From: Bog-756 sp963841885
GTDB lineage: Bacteria > Actinomycetota > Acidimicrobiia > Acidimicrobiales > RAAP-2
Length of the DNA stretch: 64,000 nt
Reading direction: 5' to 3'
NCBI GenBank assembly: GCA_963841885.1
Contig: CAWJEK010000015.1
Location: 124,001-188,000 of the forward strand
Part shown: positions 20,678-29,400 of the stretch, piece by piece
Numbering within the stretch: the stretch's first letter is position 1
Layout: each line of letters opens with the position of its first letter
The notes under the pieces: model-generated
Databases searched by the model: none
Told to the model about the DNA's origin: nothing
What the model saw: the letters and a program-made list of their open reading frames with translations, nothing else
Translations under genes and position numbers: made by a program

Positions 20678-21764
20678 GAGCAGTAGTCCTGGTGGGCGGT
20701 GAAGGTACCCGCCTCCGCCCCCTGACCCTGACCGCGCCGAAACAGATGCTTCCGATCGTGGAGCAGTCGATGGTCGAGCGGGTCCTCGGCCACCTCGCCT
20801 CGCACGGCATCGACGAAGCGGTGCTCTCCCTCGGGTACCGGCCGGACGCCTTCACCTCGGCCTACCCTGACGGGGTCATCGCCGGAGTGCGCTCCACCTA
20901 CGCCGTCGAGCCCAGCCCACTCGACACCGCCGGTGCCATCCGGTTCGCCGCGACGTTCGGTGGGATCGACGACACGTTCGTCGTGCTGAACGGGGACGTC
21001 CTCACCGATTTCGACATCCGCGGCCTCGTCGACTTCCACCGGGACCGGAGGGCGGAGGGCACCATCGGCCTCACGCCGGTGGACGACCCGAGCAGCTTCG
21101 GGGTGGTGCCGACCGACGACGACGGCAAGGTGACCGCCTTCATCGAGAAGCCCCCCGCGACGAGGCCCCGACCAATCTCATCAATGCCGGCATCTACATC
21201 CTCGAGCCGTCCGTCCTCGGGCGCATCGCTCCCGACGTACGGGTGTCGATCGAACGGGAGACCTTCCCGGCCATGGTGGCCGACGGCACCCTCTACGCCC
21301 GGGGGTCGGACGCCTACTGGCTCGACACCGGGACACCGGACGCCTACCTGCGCGCCCACCGTGACCTCCTGACGGGCCGCCGGGCGGGACCTCCGGCGCC
21401 CGACGCGGTGCCGGACCCCGAACTCGGCCCCGGGGTCTGGACCATCGGCGAGGTCGACGCCACTCCGGGGTCGGTGGTGCGTTCCGTCCTCGGCCGGGGA
21501 TCGTCGGTGGCGCCGTCGGCCAAGGTGACAGACTCGGTCATCGGTGCCGGATCACAAGTGGAGGATGGTGCGGTCGTGACTGACAGCGTTCTTCTGCCGG
21601 GTGCCCGCGTGGCCGCCCGGGCGAGTGTCGAGGGGTCGATCGTCGGTCCACGGGCGACGATCGGCCAGCGCTGCGTCGTGACCGGGGTCTCCGTCATCGG
21701 CGCCGAAGCCGTGATCCCGTCGGGCACCTCGCTCGACGGCGAGCGCTACCCGTCGGGGAGCTGA
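20674..21764 (+). CDS. manC: Sugar-phosphate nucleotidyltransferase, mannose-1-phosphate guanylyltransferase-like (frameshifted)
   Basis: About 363 residues. The N-terminal nucleotidyltransferase domain has the signature VLVGGEGTRLRPLTLTAPKQ and VLNGDVLTDFDI. The C-terminus carries left-handed beta-helix hexapeptides (SVAPSAKVTDSVIGAGSQ, SVLLPGARVAARASVEGS). This arrangement matches actinobacterial GDP-mannose pyrophosphorylases as well as GlmU/GlgC-like proteins, so the sugar is not certain. One C is missing from the run at 21151-21156; with seven Cs the sequence reads EKPPRDEAPTNLINAGIY. The GTG start overlaps the upstream stop. The phosphomannomutase and SIS isomerase for the preceding steps are at 47-50 kb. 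Confidence 0.8.
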
Positions 21765-21766
21765 CC

Positions 21767-22732
21767 GTGCGGGCACTCGTCACCGGCGGCGCCGGATTCA
21801 TCGGCTCGACGCTGGTCGACCGACTGCTGGCCGAGGGTCACTCGGTGGACGTGATCGACGACCTCTCGACCGGGTCCCTCACCAACCTCGCTTCGGCCCG
21901 GGCCACGGCCGACAATCAGCTGACCTTCCACCGACTCGACATCCGGGCGCCGGAGACCGTGGAGCTCATCGGTCGGCGCCACCCCGAGGTCGTCTTCCAT
22001 CTCGCCGCCCAGGCCGACGTCCGCGTGTCCGTCGCCGACCCCGTGTTCGATGCCGACATCAATCTGCTCGGAACCCTGCGGATCCTCGAAGGCGCCCGGG
22101 CGGCCGGTACGTCCCGGGTGGTCTTCGCTGCGAGCGGAGGCACCCTCTACGGCGAGCCGGATGTGTCCGAGCTCCCCCTGAAGGAGTCGCTCCCCCAACA
22201 TCCCCTGTCGCCGTACGGGGTATCGAAGAAGGCCGCACTCGACTATCTCGTGGCCTACCGGGAGCTCCACTCGCTGGAGTTCGCCGCCCTGGCACTGGCC
22301 AACGTCTACGGCCCCCGCCAGGACCCCCATGGCGAGGCGGGGGTCGTGGCGATCTTCGCCGAACGCCTCCTCCGGGGCCAGCCGGTCACCATCTTCGGTG
22401 ATGGGGAGCAGACCCGGGACTTCGTGTACGTCGACGACGTCGTGGACGCCTTCGTCCGGGCCGCCACCAAGGGCGGGGGACTGGTGTGCAACATCGGTAC
22501 CGGCCGGGAGACCTCGGTCAACACGTTGTTCAGCGAGATGGCCCGGCAGGCCGGCGTCGAGGTGGAGCCGGAGTACAAGCCCCTGCGGCAGGGTGAACTG
22601 GCCCGCAACTGCCTCGATCCGACGAGGGCCGGCATCCAACTGGGCTGGAACTCGTGGACCGAGCTCGGAACCGGCACGCTGGCGACCATCGACTTCGTCC
22701 GTTCGCGCCTCGAGGAGTCGGGCGAGCTGTAG
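21767..22732 (+). CDS. galE: NAD-dependent epimerase/dehydratase, UDP-glucose 4-epimerase-like
   Basis: The intact 321-residue extended SDR starts VRALVTGGAGFIGSTLVDRL, has LAAQADVRVSV, the Ser of ASGGTLYGEP, the catalytic YGVSKKA and NVYGPRQDPHGEAGVVAIF. It resembles actinobacterial UDP-glucose/UDP-galactose 4-epimerases more than dehydratases, but related UDP-GalNAc or UDP-glucuronate epimerases share these features. The GTG start is two bases after the previous stop, so it belongs to the same transcription unit. It would supply a galactose-type donor to the envelope glycan. It converges on the RCC1 protein gene; the 92 bases between them have no clear terminator. Confidence 0.82.
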   Translation: MRALVTGGAGFIGSTLVDRLLAEGHSVDVIDDLSTGSLTNLASARATADNQLTFHRLDIRAPETVELIGRRHPEVVFHLAAQADVRVSVADPVFDADINLLGTLRILEGARAAGTSRVVFAASGGTLYGEPDVSELPLKESLPQHPLSPYGVSKKAALDYLVAYRELHSLEFAALALANVYGPRQDPHGEAGVVAIFAERLLRGQPVTIFGDGEQTRDFVYVDDVVDAFVRAATKGGGLVCNIGTGRETSVNTLFSEMARQAGVEVEPEYKPLRQGELARNCLDPTRAGIQLGWNSWTELGTGTLATIDFVRSRLEESGEL

Positions 22733-22824
22733 CTAGACGGGCGATCGTCCGTCCGGATCTGCGCGACGTGGATGGATCGAGTTCCCGGATCGACCCCATC
22801 CCGACCACCGCCGGCGGGACTGGT

Positions 22825-23874
22825 TCACGACGACATCACCGCTCTGGCTGTTCCGCTGACTTCGGTCTGGCCGGTGGCCACGATGGTCGCCTGTTGCGGC
22901 ATACCGACATTCCACAGCCAGAGGTTCCCCTCGGTGTCGATAGCTCCGTCGATGCTCCCGGCGGCCATCACCGATTGAGCCGTGAAGGGCAGTGAGAGCG
23001 CCTCCGGGGCGTTGGAGTAGCCCGCACCCCACGCTTCGACGACGTCACCCGTCGTGAGGGCGAGCGTGTGCCCGTTGTCCGGCAGCGAGCCGCCCGAATA
23101 GACCTGGACGAAGGTGCCGGGGATCTGGGTCGGGACGTCGACATTGCCGTCGGTGCCGGTACCGACGTCACCTTGTTGGCCCCAGGTGTAGAGGTCGCCG
23201 TTCGCCGTGATGGCGGCAGATGTCTGATTGCCGCACGAGATCGCCACCACGTCGGTCAGTCCGGTGACCTCGACGGGACTCTTCGAGTGGGCGAACGATC
23301 CATCTCCGAGCTGGCCCACGCTGTTGTTGCCGCAGGCCCATACGGTCCCGTCTGCCGCGAGCCACAGCGAGTGCCCCTGACCGCCGGCGGTGGCGGTGAC
23401 CGGCGGTAGCCCCGGCACTCTGACCGGTGTGAGCTGCTCCTTCCCGCGGACATGGCAGTGGTCGTCGTCATCGACGGCGCCCCACGCCCAGGCATGGCCG
23501 TCGGAGTCCACGGCCAGCCCGGTGTCACGAGCATCGCCGAGACCGGTGATGGTGACGCCGGTCGGGAAGGCGACCTGGACCGGCGTGTCGAGCGAGTCGA
23601 CCGGCACTCCGTCGCCGAGTTCGCCCTCCGTCCCGAAGCCCCAGGCGTAGACGGAGCCTCCGACGAGGGCGTAGTCGCCCTGGTTCGACGCCTGGATGGC
23701 GCTGGGTGCGCCGGGGAGCGTGACCGTGGCGGGTACGGGAAAGTGGGAGAACGCCGACCCGTTGGTGAACTGTCCGAAGCCCTCGACCGTGCTCGTGGTC
23801 GCTCCGGCGGTAGTCGGTGCCGCGAGTGCCGCGAGTACGGCTATCACCGCGCCGATACAAAACTTCCTGCCCAT
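22825..23874 (-). CDS. Secreted RCC1-repeat protein
   Basis: A Sec signal peptide (GRKFCIGAVIAVLAALAAP, cleavage probably after TAGA) precedes about six RCC1-type blades with repeated VYAWGFGTEGELGDG, AWAWGAVDDDDH, VWACGNNSVGQLGDGS and LYTWGQQGDVGTG. The whole 349-residue protein is probably a seven-bladed beta-propeller outside the membrane. RCC1-like propellers in bacteria are of unknown function, probably protein- or ligand-binding. The ATG at 23872-23874 is chosen because it gives a clean signal peptide and follows GGGGCAGGC; a TTG start 14 codons upstream would bury it. The frame is intact. Its Asp/Gly/Thr-rich composition and lower GC than neighbours could indicate separate acquisition. 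Confidence 0.75.
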   Translation of the reverse strand: MGRKFCIGAVIAVLAALAAPTTAGATTSTVEGFGQFTNGSAFSHFPVPATVTLPGAPSAIQASNQGDYALVGGSVYAWGFGTEGELGDGVPVDSLDTPVQVAFPTGVTITGLGDARDTGLAVDSDGHAWAWGAVDDDDHCHVRGKEQLTPVRVPGLPPVTATAGGQGHSLWLAADGTVWACGNNSVGQLGDGSFAHSKSPVEVTGLTDVVAISCGNQTSAAITANGDLYTWGQQGDVGTGTDGNVDVPTQIPGTFVQVYSGGSLPDNGHTLALTTGDVVEAWGAGYSNAPEALSLPFTAQSVMAAGSIDGAIDTEGNLWLWNVGMPQQATIVATGQTEVSGTARAVMSS

Positions 23875-24112
23875 AGCCTGCCCCGCCGTTCTCGTTTCCG
23901 CCTGACAAGACAACATACACCGCGCCGCCGGGACAGCTTCGACGTTCCGTTCCGGTGCCGCTCCCGGAACCTCCCTCTGGAGGCACCGCCGGCCATGGAC
24001 CGTTCACCGGGCACCGAAGATCGGCGACCTGACGCTCGAACCTTGTCGGCGCGGAACGCGAGAGGCAGGGAGGACGACCGCCGCCTGCACACGGCCGGAG
24101 GCGGTTTACCTG

Positions 24113-24168
24113 TAGAGTGTGTTGTCCACCCGCCCCGTCTCGACGGTGCCTGGTGGCTCCCGAGGCAC
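24113..24168 (+). promoter_or_regulatory. Possible promoter and leader hairpin of the DEAD-box helicase gene
   Basis: TAGAGT at 24113-24118 resembles a -10 box and would give a leader of about 80 bases. Within it GTGCCT (24146-24151) can pair with AGGCAC (24163-24168). Structured leaders are common on cold-inducible helicase mRNAs, but nothing else supports that here. The rest of the 330-base gap (23875-24204) shows no gene. Confidence 0.3.
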
Positions 24169-24204
24169 ACTCCGGTGCTTCCCCTGTAGCCCGAAAGTGC
24201 CTCC

Positions 24205-25883
24205 ATGCCTGCCTCTGCCCCTTCCTTCGCCGTACTCGGCGTGCCCTCGGACATCGTGTCCGCGCTCGATGCCAACGGCATCACCGCGCCGTTCCCGATC
24301 CAGGCCATGACGCTGCCCGACGCCCTCGCCGGAAGGGACGTGTGCGGAAAGGCGCCCACCGGCTCGGGCAAGACCCTGGCGTTCGGGATCGGCGCCGTCG
24401 CCCGCCTCGAAGGTCGGTCGTCGAAGCCCAAGCATCCCCGTGTGCTCGTCCTGACGCCCACCCGTGAACTTGCCGCCCAGGTGGCGTCCGAGCTCCAGGT
24501 GCTCGCCGACCCCCGCGGCTTCAAGGTGGACTGCTTCTACGGCGGAGTGGGCTACGGCCCGCAGCTGAAGGCGCTGTCGCGTGGCGTCGACGTCGCGGTG
24601 GCGTGCCCCGGACGCCTGGGCGACCTCCTCGAGCGGGGCAGCATCCGCCTCGACGCCGTGGAGATCGTCGTGATCGACGAGGCCGACCGCATGGCCGACA
24701 TGGGATTCCTCCCCGACGTGCGGAGGATCCTGGACCTCACCCCCGATGGTCGTCAGACGCTGCTGTTCTCGGCCACGTTGGACGGCGACATCGACGTGCT
24801 CGTGAAGCGGTACCAGAACCACCCGGCACGCCACGAGCTCGAAGTGGACGAGGACGACGCCAGCGCGGCGGTGCATCTCTTCTGGCGTGTCTCGTCGGGC
24901 GACCGGATCGACAGGACCGCCGAGGTCATCACCGCGAGCGGCCCGACCATCGTCTTCTCCCGGACCAAGCACGGCGCCGACCGCATCGCCCGGCAGCTCG
25001 AACAGCGGGGCATCCGGGCCGCCGCCATCCACGGCGACCGGAGCCAGAAGCAGCGCGAGAAGGCACTGGACTCGTTCGTGCGTGGCGCCGTCGACGCCCT
25101 CGTGGCCACCGACGTCGCCGCCCGTGGGATCCACGTGGACGGGGTGAACGCCGTCGTCCACTTCGATCCCTCGGCGGAGCCGAAGGACTACGTCCATCGT
25201 TCCGGTCGAACGGCCCGGGCCGGCGCGACCGGAGTCGTCGTCAGCTTCGTCACCCCGGACAAGGCCGGTGCGATCAAGAAGCTCCAGCGGGAGCTGCGGG
25301 TACCCATCGGCACCACGGAGTACGACCCCGACGCCATCGCGAAGCTGCTCGGGCCTCCTCCCGCCCGGCGGGTGGTGGCCGAGCGGCCCGCCGACCGGGA
25401 CCGGGAGCCCTCCCGCAACGCGGGCCGGGGCGGCGTGCGGGCGTCCCGGCCGTTCAAGACGCGGAAGCCGGGCGGTCATGGCGCCGCGTCCCGCAACGGA
25501 GGTCACCGGACGGCGACGGGCGGGCGCGACGGCGAAGCCGGGGCCCGCTCCGGTGGACCGCGGCCCGAGTCGGGCAAGCCCGGCGGATTCGACAAGCCGG
25601 CAAGCCCGGCAAGCCCGGGAAGCCGTCAGGGTTCTCCAAGCCGGGGAAGCCCGGCAAGCCGTCGGGTTTCGGCAAGCCGGGGAAGCCGGGTGCCCCGGGA
25701 CGCAACGGGGCGTCGGGTAGCCGTCCGGGTGCCGGCTCGGCCACCGGTCGGGGAGCGGCCCCGGGAGGTCACAAGGCCAAGGGTGCCGCGGCCGGAGCCT
25801 CCGGTGGGGCCCGTCGGGGCGGTGCCGCCGGAGCCCGGGCCACCAACGGTCGGGGCCGGACGCAGCGGGGCCACTCCGGCTAG
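24205..25883 (+). CDS. DEAD-box RNA helicase with Gly-Lys-Pro repeat tail (frameshifted in the tail)
   Basis: The catalytic core (residues 1-390) has the Q region FPIQAMTLPDAL, Walker A APTGSGKT, PTRELA, VIDEADRMADMGF, LLFSATL, and the second domain with ARGIHVDGV and HRSGRTARAGATG. These are the signatures of a RhlE/DeaD-type helicase that remodels RNA duplexes, often in ribosome assembly or mRNA decay. A basic low-complexity tail of about 170 residues follows, with repeats of GKPGKPSGF type and GARRGGAAGARATNGRGR at the end, probably RNA-binding and disordered. One G is missing at 25599-25600; restoring it keeps the GKP repeat in frame and gives the stop at 25881-25883. The ATG at 24205 gives the expected N-terminus. 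Confidence 0.9.
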
Positions 25884-25930
25884 GTGGAGCGCACGCGGCT
25901 GGGTCCCGACCGGGGCCGGCACCCAGCCTC

Positions 25931-25936
25931 TACAGT
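25931..25936 (+). promoter_or_regulatory. -10 element for the FKBP gene (leaderless type)
   Basis: TACAGT ends six bases before the ATG at 25943, with no Shine-Dalgarno between them. Confidence 0.5.
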
Positions 25937-25942
25937 CGCAGG

Positions 25943-26320
25943 ATGGCATCCGACATGAAACCGTCCGTGACCATTCCCGACGGACCGCCTCCGGGCGGGC
26001 TCGTCATCGAGGACCTCGAAGTGGGCTCCGGCGCCGAAGCCGTGTCGGGTAAGCCCGTGACCGTGCACTACGTGGGCGTCTCGTGGTCGACCGGCGACGA
26101 GTTCGACTCGTCGTGGGACCGGGACGAGCTGTTCGGCTTCCCCCTGGGGGCCGGTCACGTGATCCAGGGGTGGGACGAGGGGGTCGCCGGGATGAAGGTC
26201 GGTGGCCGCCGGCGCATCACCATCCCGCCGGAGCTCGGCTACGGGAGCCGGGGAGCCGGAGGCGTGATCGGACCGAACGAGACGCTGGTCTTCGTGGTCG
26301 ACCTCTTCGACGTCGGCTGA
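25943..26320 (+). CDS. FKBP-type peptidyl-prolyl cis-trans isomerase
   Basis: The intact 125-residue protein is a single FKBP domain: VTVHYVGVSWSTGDEFDSSWD, FPLGAGHVIQGWDEGVAGMKVG, and GYGSRGAGGVIGPNETLVFVVDLF. The aromatic pocket residues, including the Trp of IQGWDEG and the Tyr of YGSR, are present, so prolyl isomerase activity is expected. There is no signal peptide or trigger-factor domain, so it acts in the cytoplasm as a folding helper. The ATG lies six bases after a TACAGT hexamer. It converges on cofE with 34 bases between them, where a GC-rich inverted repeat could terminate both. Confidence 0.93.
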   Translation: MASDMKPSVTIPDGPPPGGLVIEDLEVGSGAEAVSGKPVTVHYVGVSWSTGDEFDSSWDRDELFGFPLGAGHVIQGWDEGVAGMKVGGRRRITIPPELGYGSRGAGGVIGPNETLVFVVDLFDVG

Positions 26321-26328
26321 GACCGGGC

Positions 26329-26350
26329 CGCCCGACCCGCTCGCCGGGCG
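26329..26350. terminator. Possible bidirectional terminator between FKBP and cofE
   Basis: CGCCCG (26329-26334) can pair with CGGGCG (26345-26350) around a ten-base loop in the short gap between two convergent stops. The stem is short and has no U-tract. Confidence 0.3.
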
Positions 26351-26354
26351 ACCG

Positions 26355-27147
26355 TCAGCGGAAGAGGTCGCCCGAGGGGTCCCGGACGATCTCGTCGGAC
26401 ACCGACCCCCGGCGCAGCCACGAGGGATCGATCCCCCGCACCACCGCCGCCGGGATCGAGCGGTCCTTGCCCATCACCAACTCCGCGGCACCGGCCACCT
26501 CGTCGGCGATGCACACCTCGGTCGCCTCGAGGATCCGGCCCGTGGCATCGGGCGTCCCCCGCAGATCGACCACGCCGGCGATTCCGGCGATGCCGATGGC
26601 GATGTCGGTCACCCCGTTGCGCCAGGTTCGGCCGAACGTGTCCGACACCACGACGGCCAGGGTGACCCCGAGCCGGTGGGCGAGGGACTCCCGGATCCGC
26701 CGTGCCGACCGGTCCGGATCGAGGGGGAGGAGGGCGGCCGTACCCGAATCGACGTTCGAGAGATCGATGCCGGAGTTGGCACAGACGAAGCCGTGCCGCG
26801 TTTCGGTGATGAGGAGGTCCCCGCGACGGCGGAGCACCCGCACCGACTCGGACTCCACGAGGGCCCGCTTGGCGTCGGGATCGTCGGAGTCGATGGGCAC
26901 GATCCGGCCCTTCCGCCTTGGACACCACCTTCTGGGTGACGACGAGGACGTCGCCGTCGGCCACCCAGGGCGTCGATGCACCCGGCCCCCCCGCCCCGCC
27001 CGACGTCCGCGGGGTGGTCAGTCCGGCAGCCAGCACGGCGGCCAGGTCGTCCCCCGGGCGGACCTCGCCGATGCCCACGACGGGGATCACGGACAGTCCG
27101 GCCCCGGGGACCCCCTCCCGACGGGGACCCGCCTCAGCCGGTGGCAT
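26355..27147 (-). CDS. cofE: Coenzyme F420-0:L-glutamate ligase (frameshifted)
   Basis: About 263 residues. The N-terminus (IPVVGIGEVRPGDDLAA, GDVLVVTQKVVSKAEG) and the body (CANSGIDLSNVD, VVVSDTFGRTWRNGVTDIAIG, EVAGAAELVMGK) match CofE, which adds gamma-linked glutamates to F420-0 with GTP. It is the stand-alone form, not fused to the FbiB nitroreductase-like C-terminus. One extra base in the CCC run at 26908-26910 breaks the frame; with two bases the sequence reads SKAEGRIVPIDSDD. The ATG at 27145-27147 overlaps the end of cofD by 14 bases, so both belong to one transcript. Confidence 0.87.
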
Positions 27148-28060
27148 CGAGCACGATCCGGGACAGTTCAGCGGACCGCTCCACGTCCGACATGATCGTC
27201 GGCGCCACCACGCACCGGACCCCCTCGGCCTCGACGGCGGGAGCGAGGTCGGCGTCGGCGTCGTCGATGACCAGGGTGGACACCCAGGGCGCATACCAGC
27301 GAGCCACGCCGACCACCGACGCCTCGAACCCCATCTCGACGAGCAGGCGGTCCGCCGGGCCCTTGAGGGCCGCTCCGGCCACGATGGGGGAGACGGCCAC
27401 GACATCGGGACGCCGGGCGGCCAACGCCTCGGGCACGCCGGGCACGGCCAGAACGGGATCGATCGACACGACCGGATTGGACGGGCAGACGACCACCGTC
27501 TCGGCGGTGGCGATGGCGTCGAGCACTCCCGGTCCCGGTCGGGCGTCGGCCGCCCCTTCGAAGCGGACCTCGGAGACGGCCACGTCGTGGTGGAGCTTGA
27601 CGAAGTACTCCTGGAATCCGACATCTTCCCCGCCGACCAGGCGCATGCGGGTACGCAGTGGATCGTCGGTGACGGGAAGCAGCCGGATCCCCACTCCGAA
27701 GCGGTCGGCCAACTCACCGGTGACGCTCCCGAGGGGGGAGCCCTCGGAGAGGCGCTGGGTCCGATAGAGGTGGGTGGCCAGGTCCTTGTCGCCGAGGTTG
27801 AACCAGGTGACGCCCCCGAGCCGCCCCAGGGACTCCATCACCCGCCAGGACTCACCCGCCAGGCCCCACCCCGTCTCCGGATTGATGGCGTCGGCGAGCG
27901 TGTACATGACGGTGTCCAGGTCGGGGGAGATGTGGAGCCCATGGAGATCGGTGTCGTCCCCGACGTTGACGACGGCCGTGATCTCGCCCGGCGGCACCAC
28001 CTCGACCATCCCCCGGAGCAGCCGGGCCGCCCCCACCCCTCCGGCCAGGGCGGTGATCAT
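27134..28060 (-). CDS. cofD: 2-phospho-L-lactate / phosphoenolpyruvate transferase for F420
   Basis: The intact 308-residue protein begins MITALAGGVGAARLLRGM and has VNVGDDTDLHGLHISPDLDT, the metal and substrate motifs of CofD/FbiA. It transfers the phospho-lactyl (or phospho-enolpyruvyl) group from its GPP-linked form to the deazaflavin Fo, making F420-0 or its dehydro form, which CofE then glutamylates. A GTG 24 bases upstream (28084) is an alternative start that would be closer to the TAGCCT promoter hexamer at 28102-28107. The gene overlaps cofE. The presence of F420 synthesis fits the actinobacterial assignment; CofC and CofG/H are not in the window. Confidence 0.93.
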   Translation of the reverse strand: MITALAGGVGAARLLRGMVEVVPPGEITAVVNVGDDTDLHGLHISPDLDTVMYTLADAINPETGWGLAGESWRVMESLGRLGGVTWFNLGDKDLATHLYRTQRLSEGSPLGSVTGELADRFGVGIRLLPVTDDPLRTRMRLVGGEDVGFQEYFVKLHHDVAVSEVRFEGAADARPGPGVLDAIATAETVVVCPSNPVVSIDPVLAVPGVPEALAARRPDVVAVSPIVAGAALKGPADRLLVEMGFEASVVGVARWYAPWVSTLVIDDADADLAPAVEAEGVRCVVAPTIMSDVERSAELSRIVLDATG

Positions 28061-28101
28061 CTGGCGTTCGGCGTGTGGGCGCACGTCGTGGGCATCCGCG
28101 C

Positions 28102-28107
28102 AGGCTA
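28102..28107 (-). promoter_or_regulatory. -10-like TAGCCT upstream of cofD-cofE
   Basis: TAGCCT on the minus strand lies 41 bases before the chosen cofD ATG and 17 bases before an in-frame GTG at 28084. It is the only TANNNT close to the start. Confidence 0.35.
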
Positions 28108-28191
28108 CCCGCCGGTCGACACCACCTCTCCACGGTCCATCGGCCCGCTCGGCGTTCCGGTCGGGCACCGGGGATGTGCAAGGCTCACCCC

Positions 28192-29400
28192 GTGCCGCCG
28201 GAGCGACCAGCGACCACCGACGAGGGCCGGCTGTCCGTCGGGTTCGACGCCACCCCGCTACTCGGTCGGCCCACGGGGGTCGGCGCATTCTGTACGGGTG
28301 CCCTCACCGGGCTCGGCGACCGGCACGACGTGGACGTCATGGCCTTCGCCGTGAGTTGGCGGCGCCGTCGGGGGATCGAGGCCCGCCTCCCGCCCGGAAT
28401 CGCCTCCGGTCAGCGGCCCATGCCCGCCCGCCCCCTCCACGCCGCCTGGGCCCACCGGTCACTCCCACCGGTCGAATGGTTCGTCGGTCGTCACGACGTC
28501 GTCCACGGCTCCAACTTCGTGGTGCCGCCGACCCGGTGGGCGGCGAGGGTGGTCACCGTCCACGACCTGACCGTCGTCCGGTTCCCGGAGCTGTGCGACG
28601 CCCCGACCCTGGCCTACCCCGCGCTGATCCGTCGGGCGGTCGCCGAGGGCGCATGGGTGCACACCCCGTCCTCCTTCGTGGCCGGCGAGGTGGTGGAGGA
28701 GTTCGGCATCGACGCGGACCGGGTGCGTGCGGTCCACCACGGCATCCCCGAACTGCCGGAACCGACGGGGCGCGCCGCCGGGACCCCGGGGGGCCTGGAG
28801 CTCCCCGACGGGTGCCACCGCTATGTGCTCGCCGTGGGCACCGTCGAACCCCGCAAGGACTATCCGCTGCTGGTCCGCTCGTTCAGCGCGGTGGCGGCCG
28901 CCCACCCGGATGTCGCCCTCGTGATCGTCGGAGGCGACGGATGGGGGGCCGAGTCCTTCGCCGACGCGGTGGCCTCGTCGCCGGTGACGTCGAGGATCGT
29001 CCGGCCGGGCTACCTCGGTGACGCGGCCCTCGCCGACGTCCTCGGCGGAGCGTCGGTCCTGGCCTATCCCTCCCGGTACGAGGGGTTCGGATTCCCCCCG
29101 CTGCAGGCCATGGCGGCCGGGGTACCGGTGGTGGCCACCGCCGCCGGCGCCGTGCCCGAGGTCGTGGGCGACGGCGCCTGGTTGGTCGATCCGGGCGACG
29201 GCGACGAGCTGTCCGCGCGCATCGTCGCCCTGCTCGACGGGGGGACCGCAGCCGACCAGCTCGTCGCCCGGGGCCGGGAGCGCGTCCGGGCCTTCAGCTG
29301 GAGCGCGTGCGCGGCGGGACTGGCCGCCCTCTACCGGGATGCGGCAGGGACATCGGGGTCGCGCCCGTCAGGGTCGCGGACGTCGGGGTCCCACCGGTGA
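28192..29400 (+). CDS. Glycosyltransferase family 4 (first of three)
   Basis: The intact ~402-residue GT-B protein has the N-terminal LSVGFDATPLLGRPTGVGAF, VVTVHDLTVVRFPE, and the C-terminal donor domain with VLAVGTVEPRKDYPLLVRSF and YPSRYEGFGFPPLQAMAAG, where the E-x7-E element (EGFGFPPLQ) contacts the nucleotide sugar. It is a retaining glycosyltransferase of the mannosyl/glucosyl type. The start could be GTG 28192 or ATG 28174; the GTG is preferred because an AAGGCT hexamer sits at the leaderless spacing. The C-terminus is a Ser/Gly/Arg-rich tail (SGSRPSGSRTSGS). Its stop overlaps the next gene (GTGA), tying three GT4 genes together. Confidence 0.87.
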   Translation: MPPERPATTDEGRLSVGFDATPLLGRPTGVGAFCTGALTGLGDRHDVDVMAFAVSWRRRRGIEARLPPGIASGQRPMPARPLHAAWAHRSLPPVEWFVGRHDVVHGSNFVVPPTRWAARVVTVHDLTVVRFPELCDAPTLAYPALIRRAVAEGAWVHTPSSFVAGEVVEEFGIDADRVRAVHHGIPELPEPTGRAAGTPGGLELPDGCHRYVLAVGTVEPRKDYPLLVRSFSAVAAAHPDVALVIVGGDGWGAESFADAVASSPVTSRIVRPGYLGDAALADVLGGASVLAYPSRYEGFGFPPLQAMAAGVPVVATAAGAVPEVVGDGAWLVDPGDGDELSARIVALLDGGTAADQLVARGRERVRAFSWSACAAGLAALYRDAAGTSGSRPSGSRTSGSHR

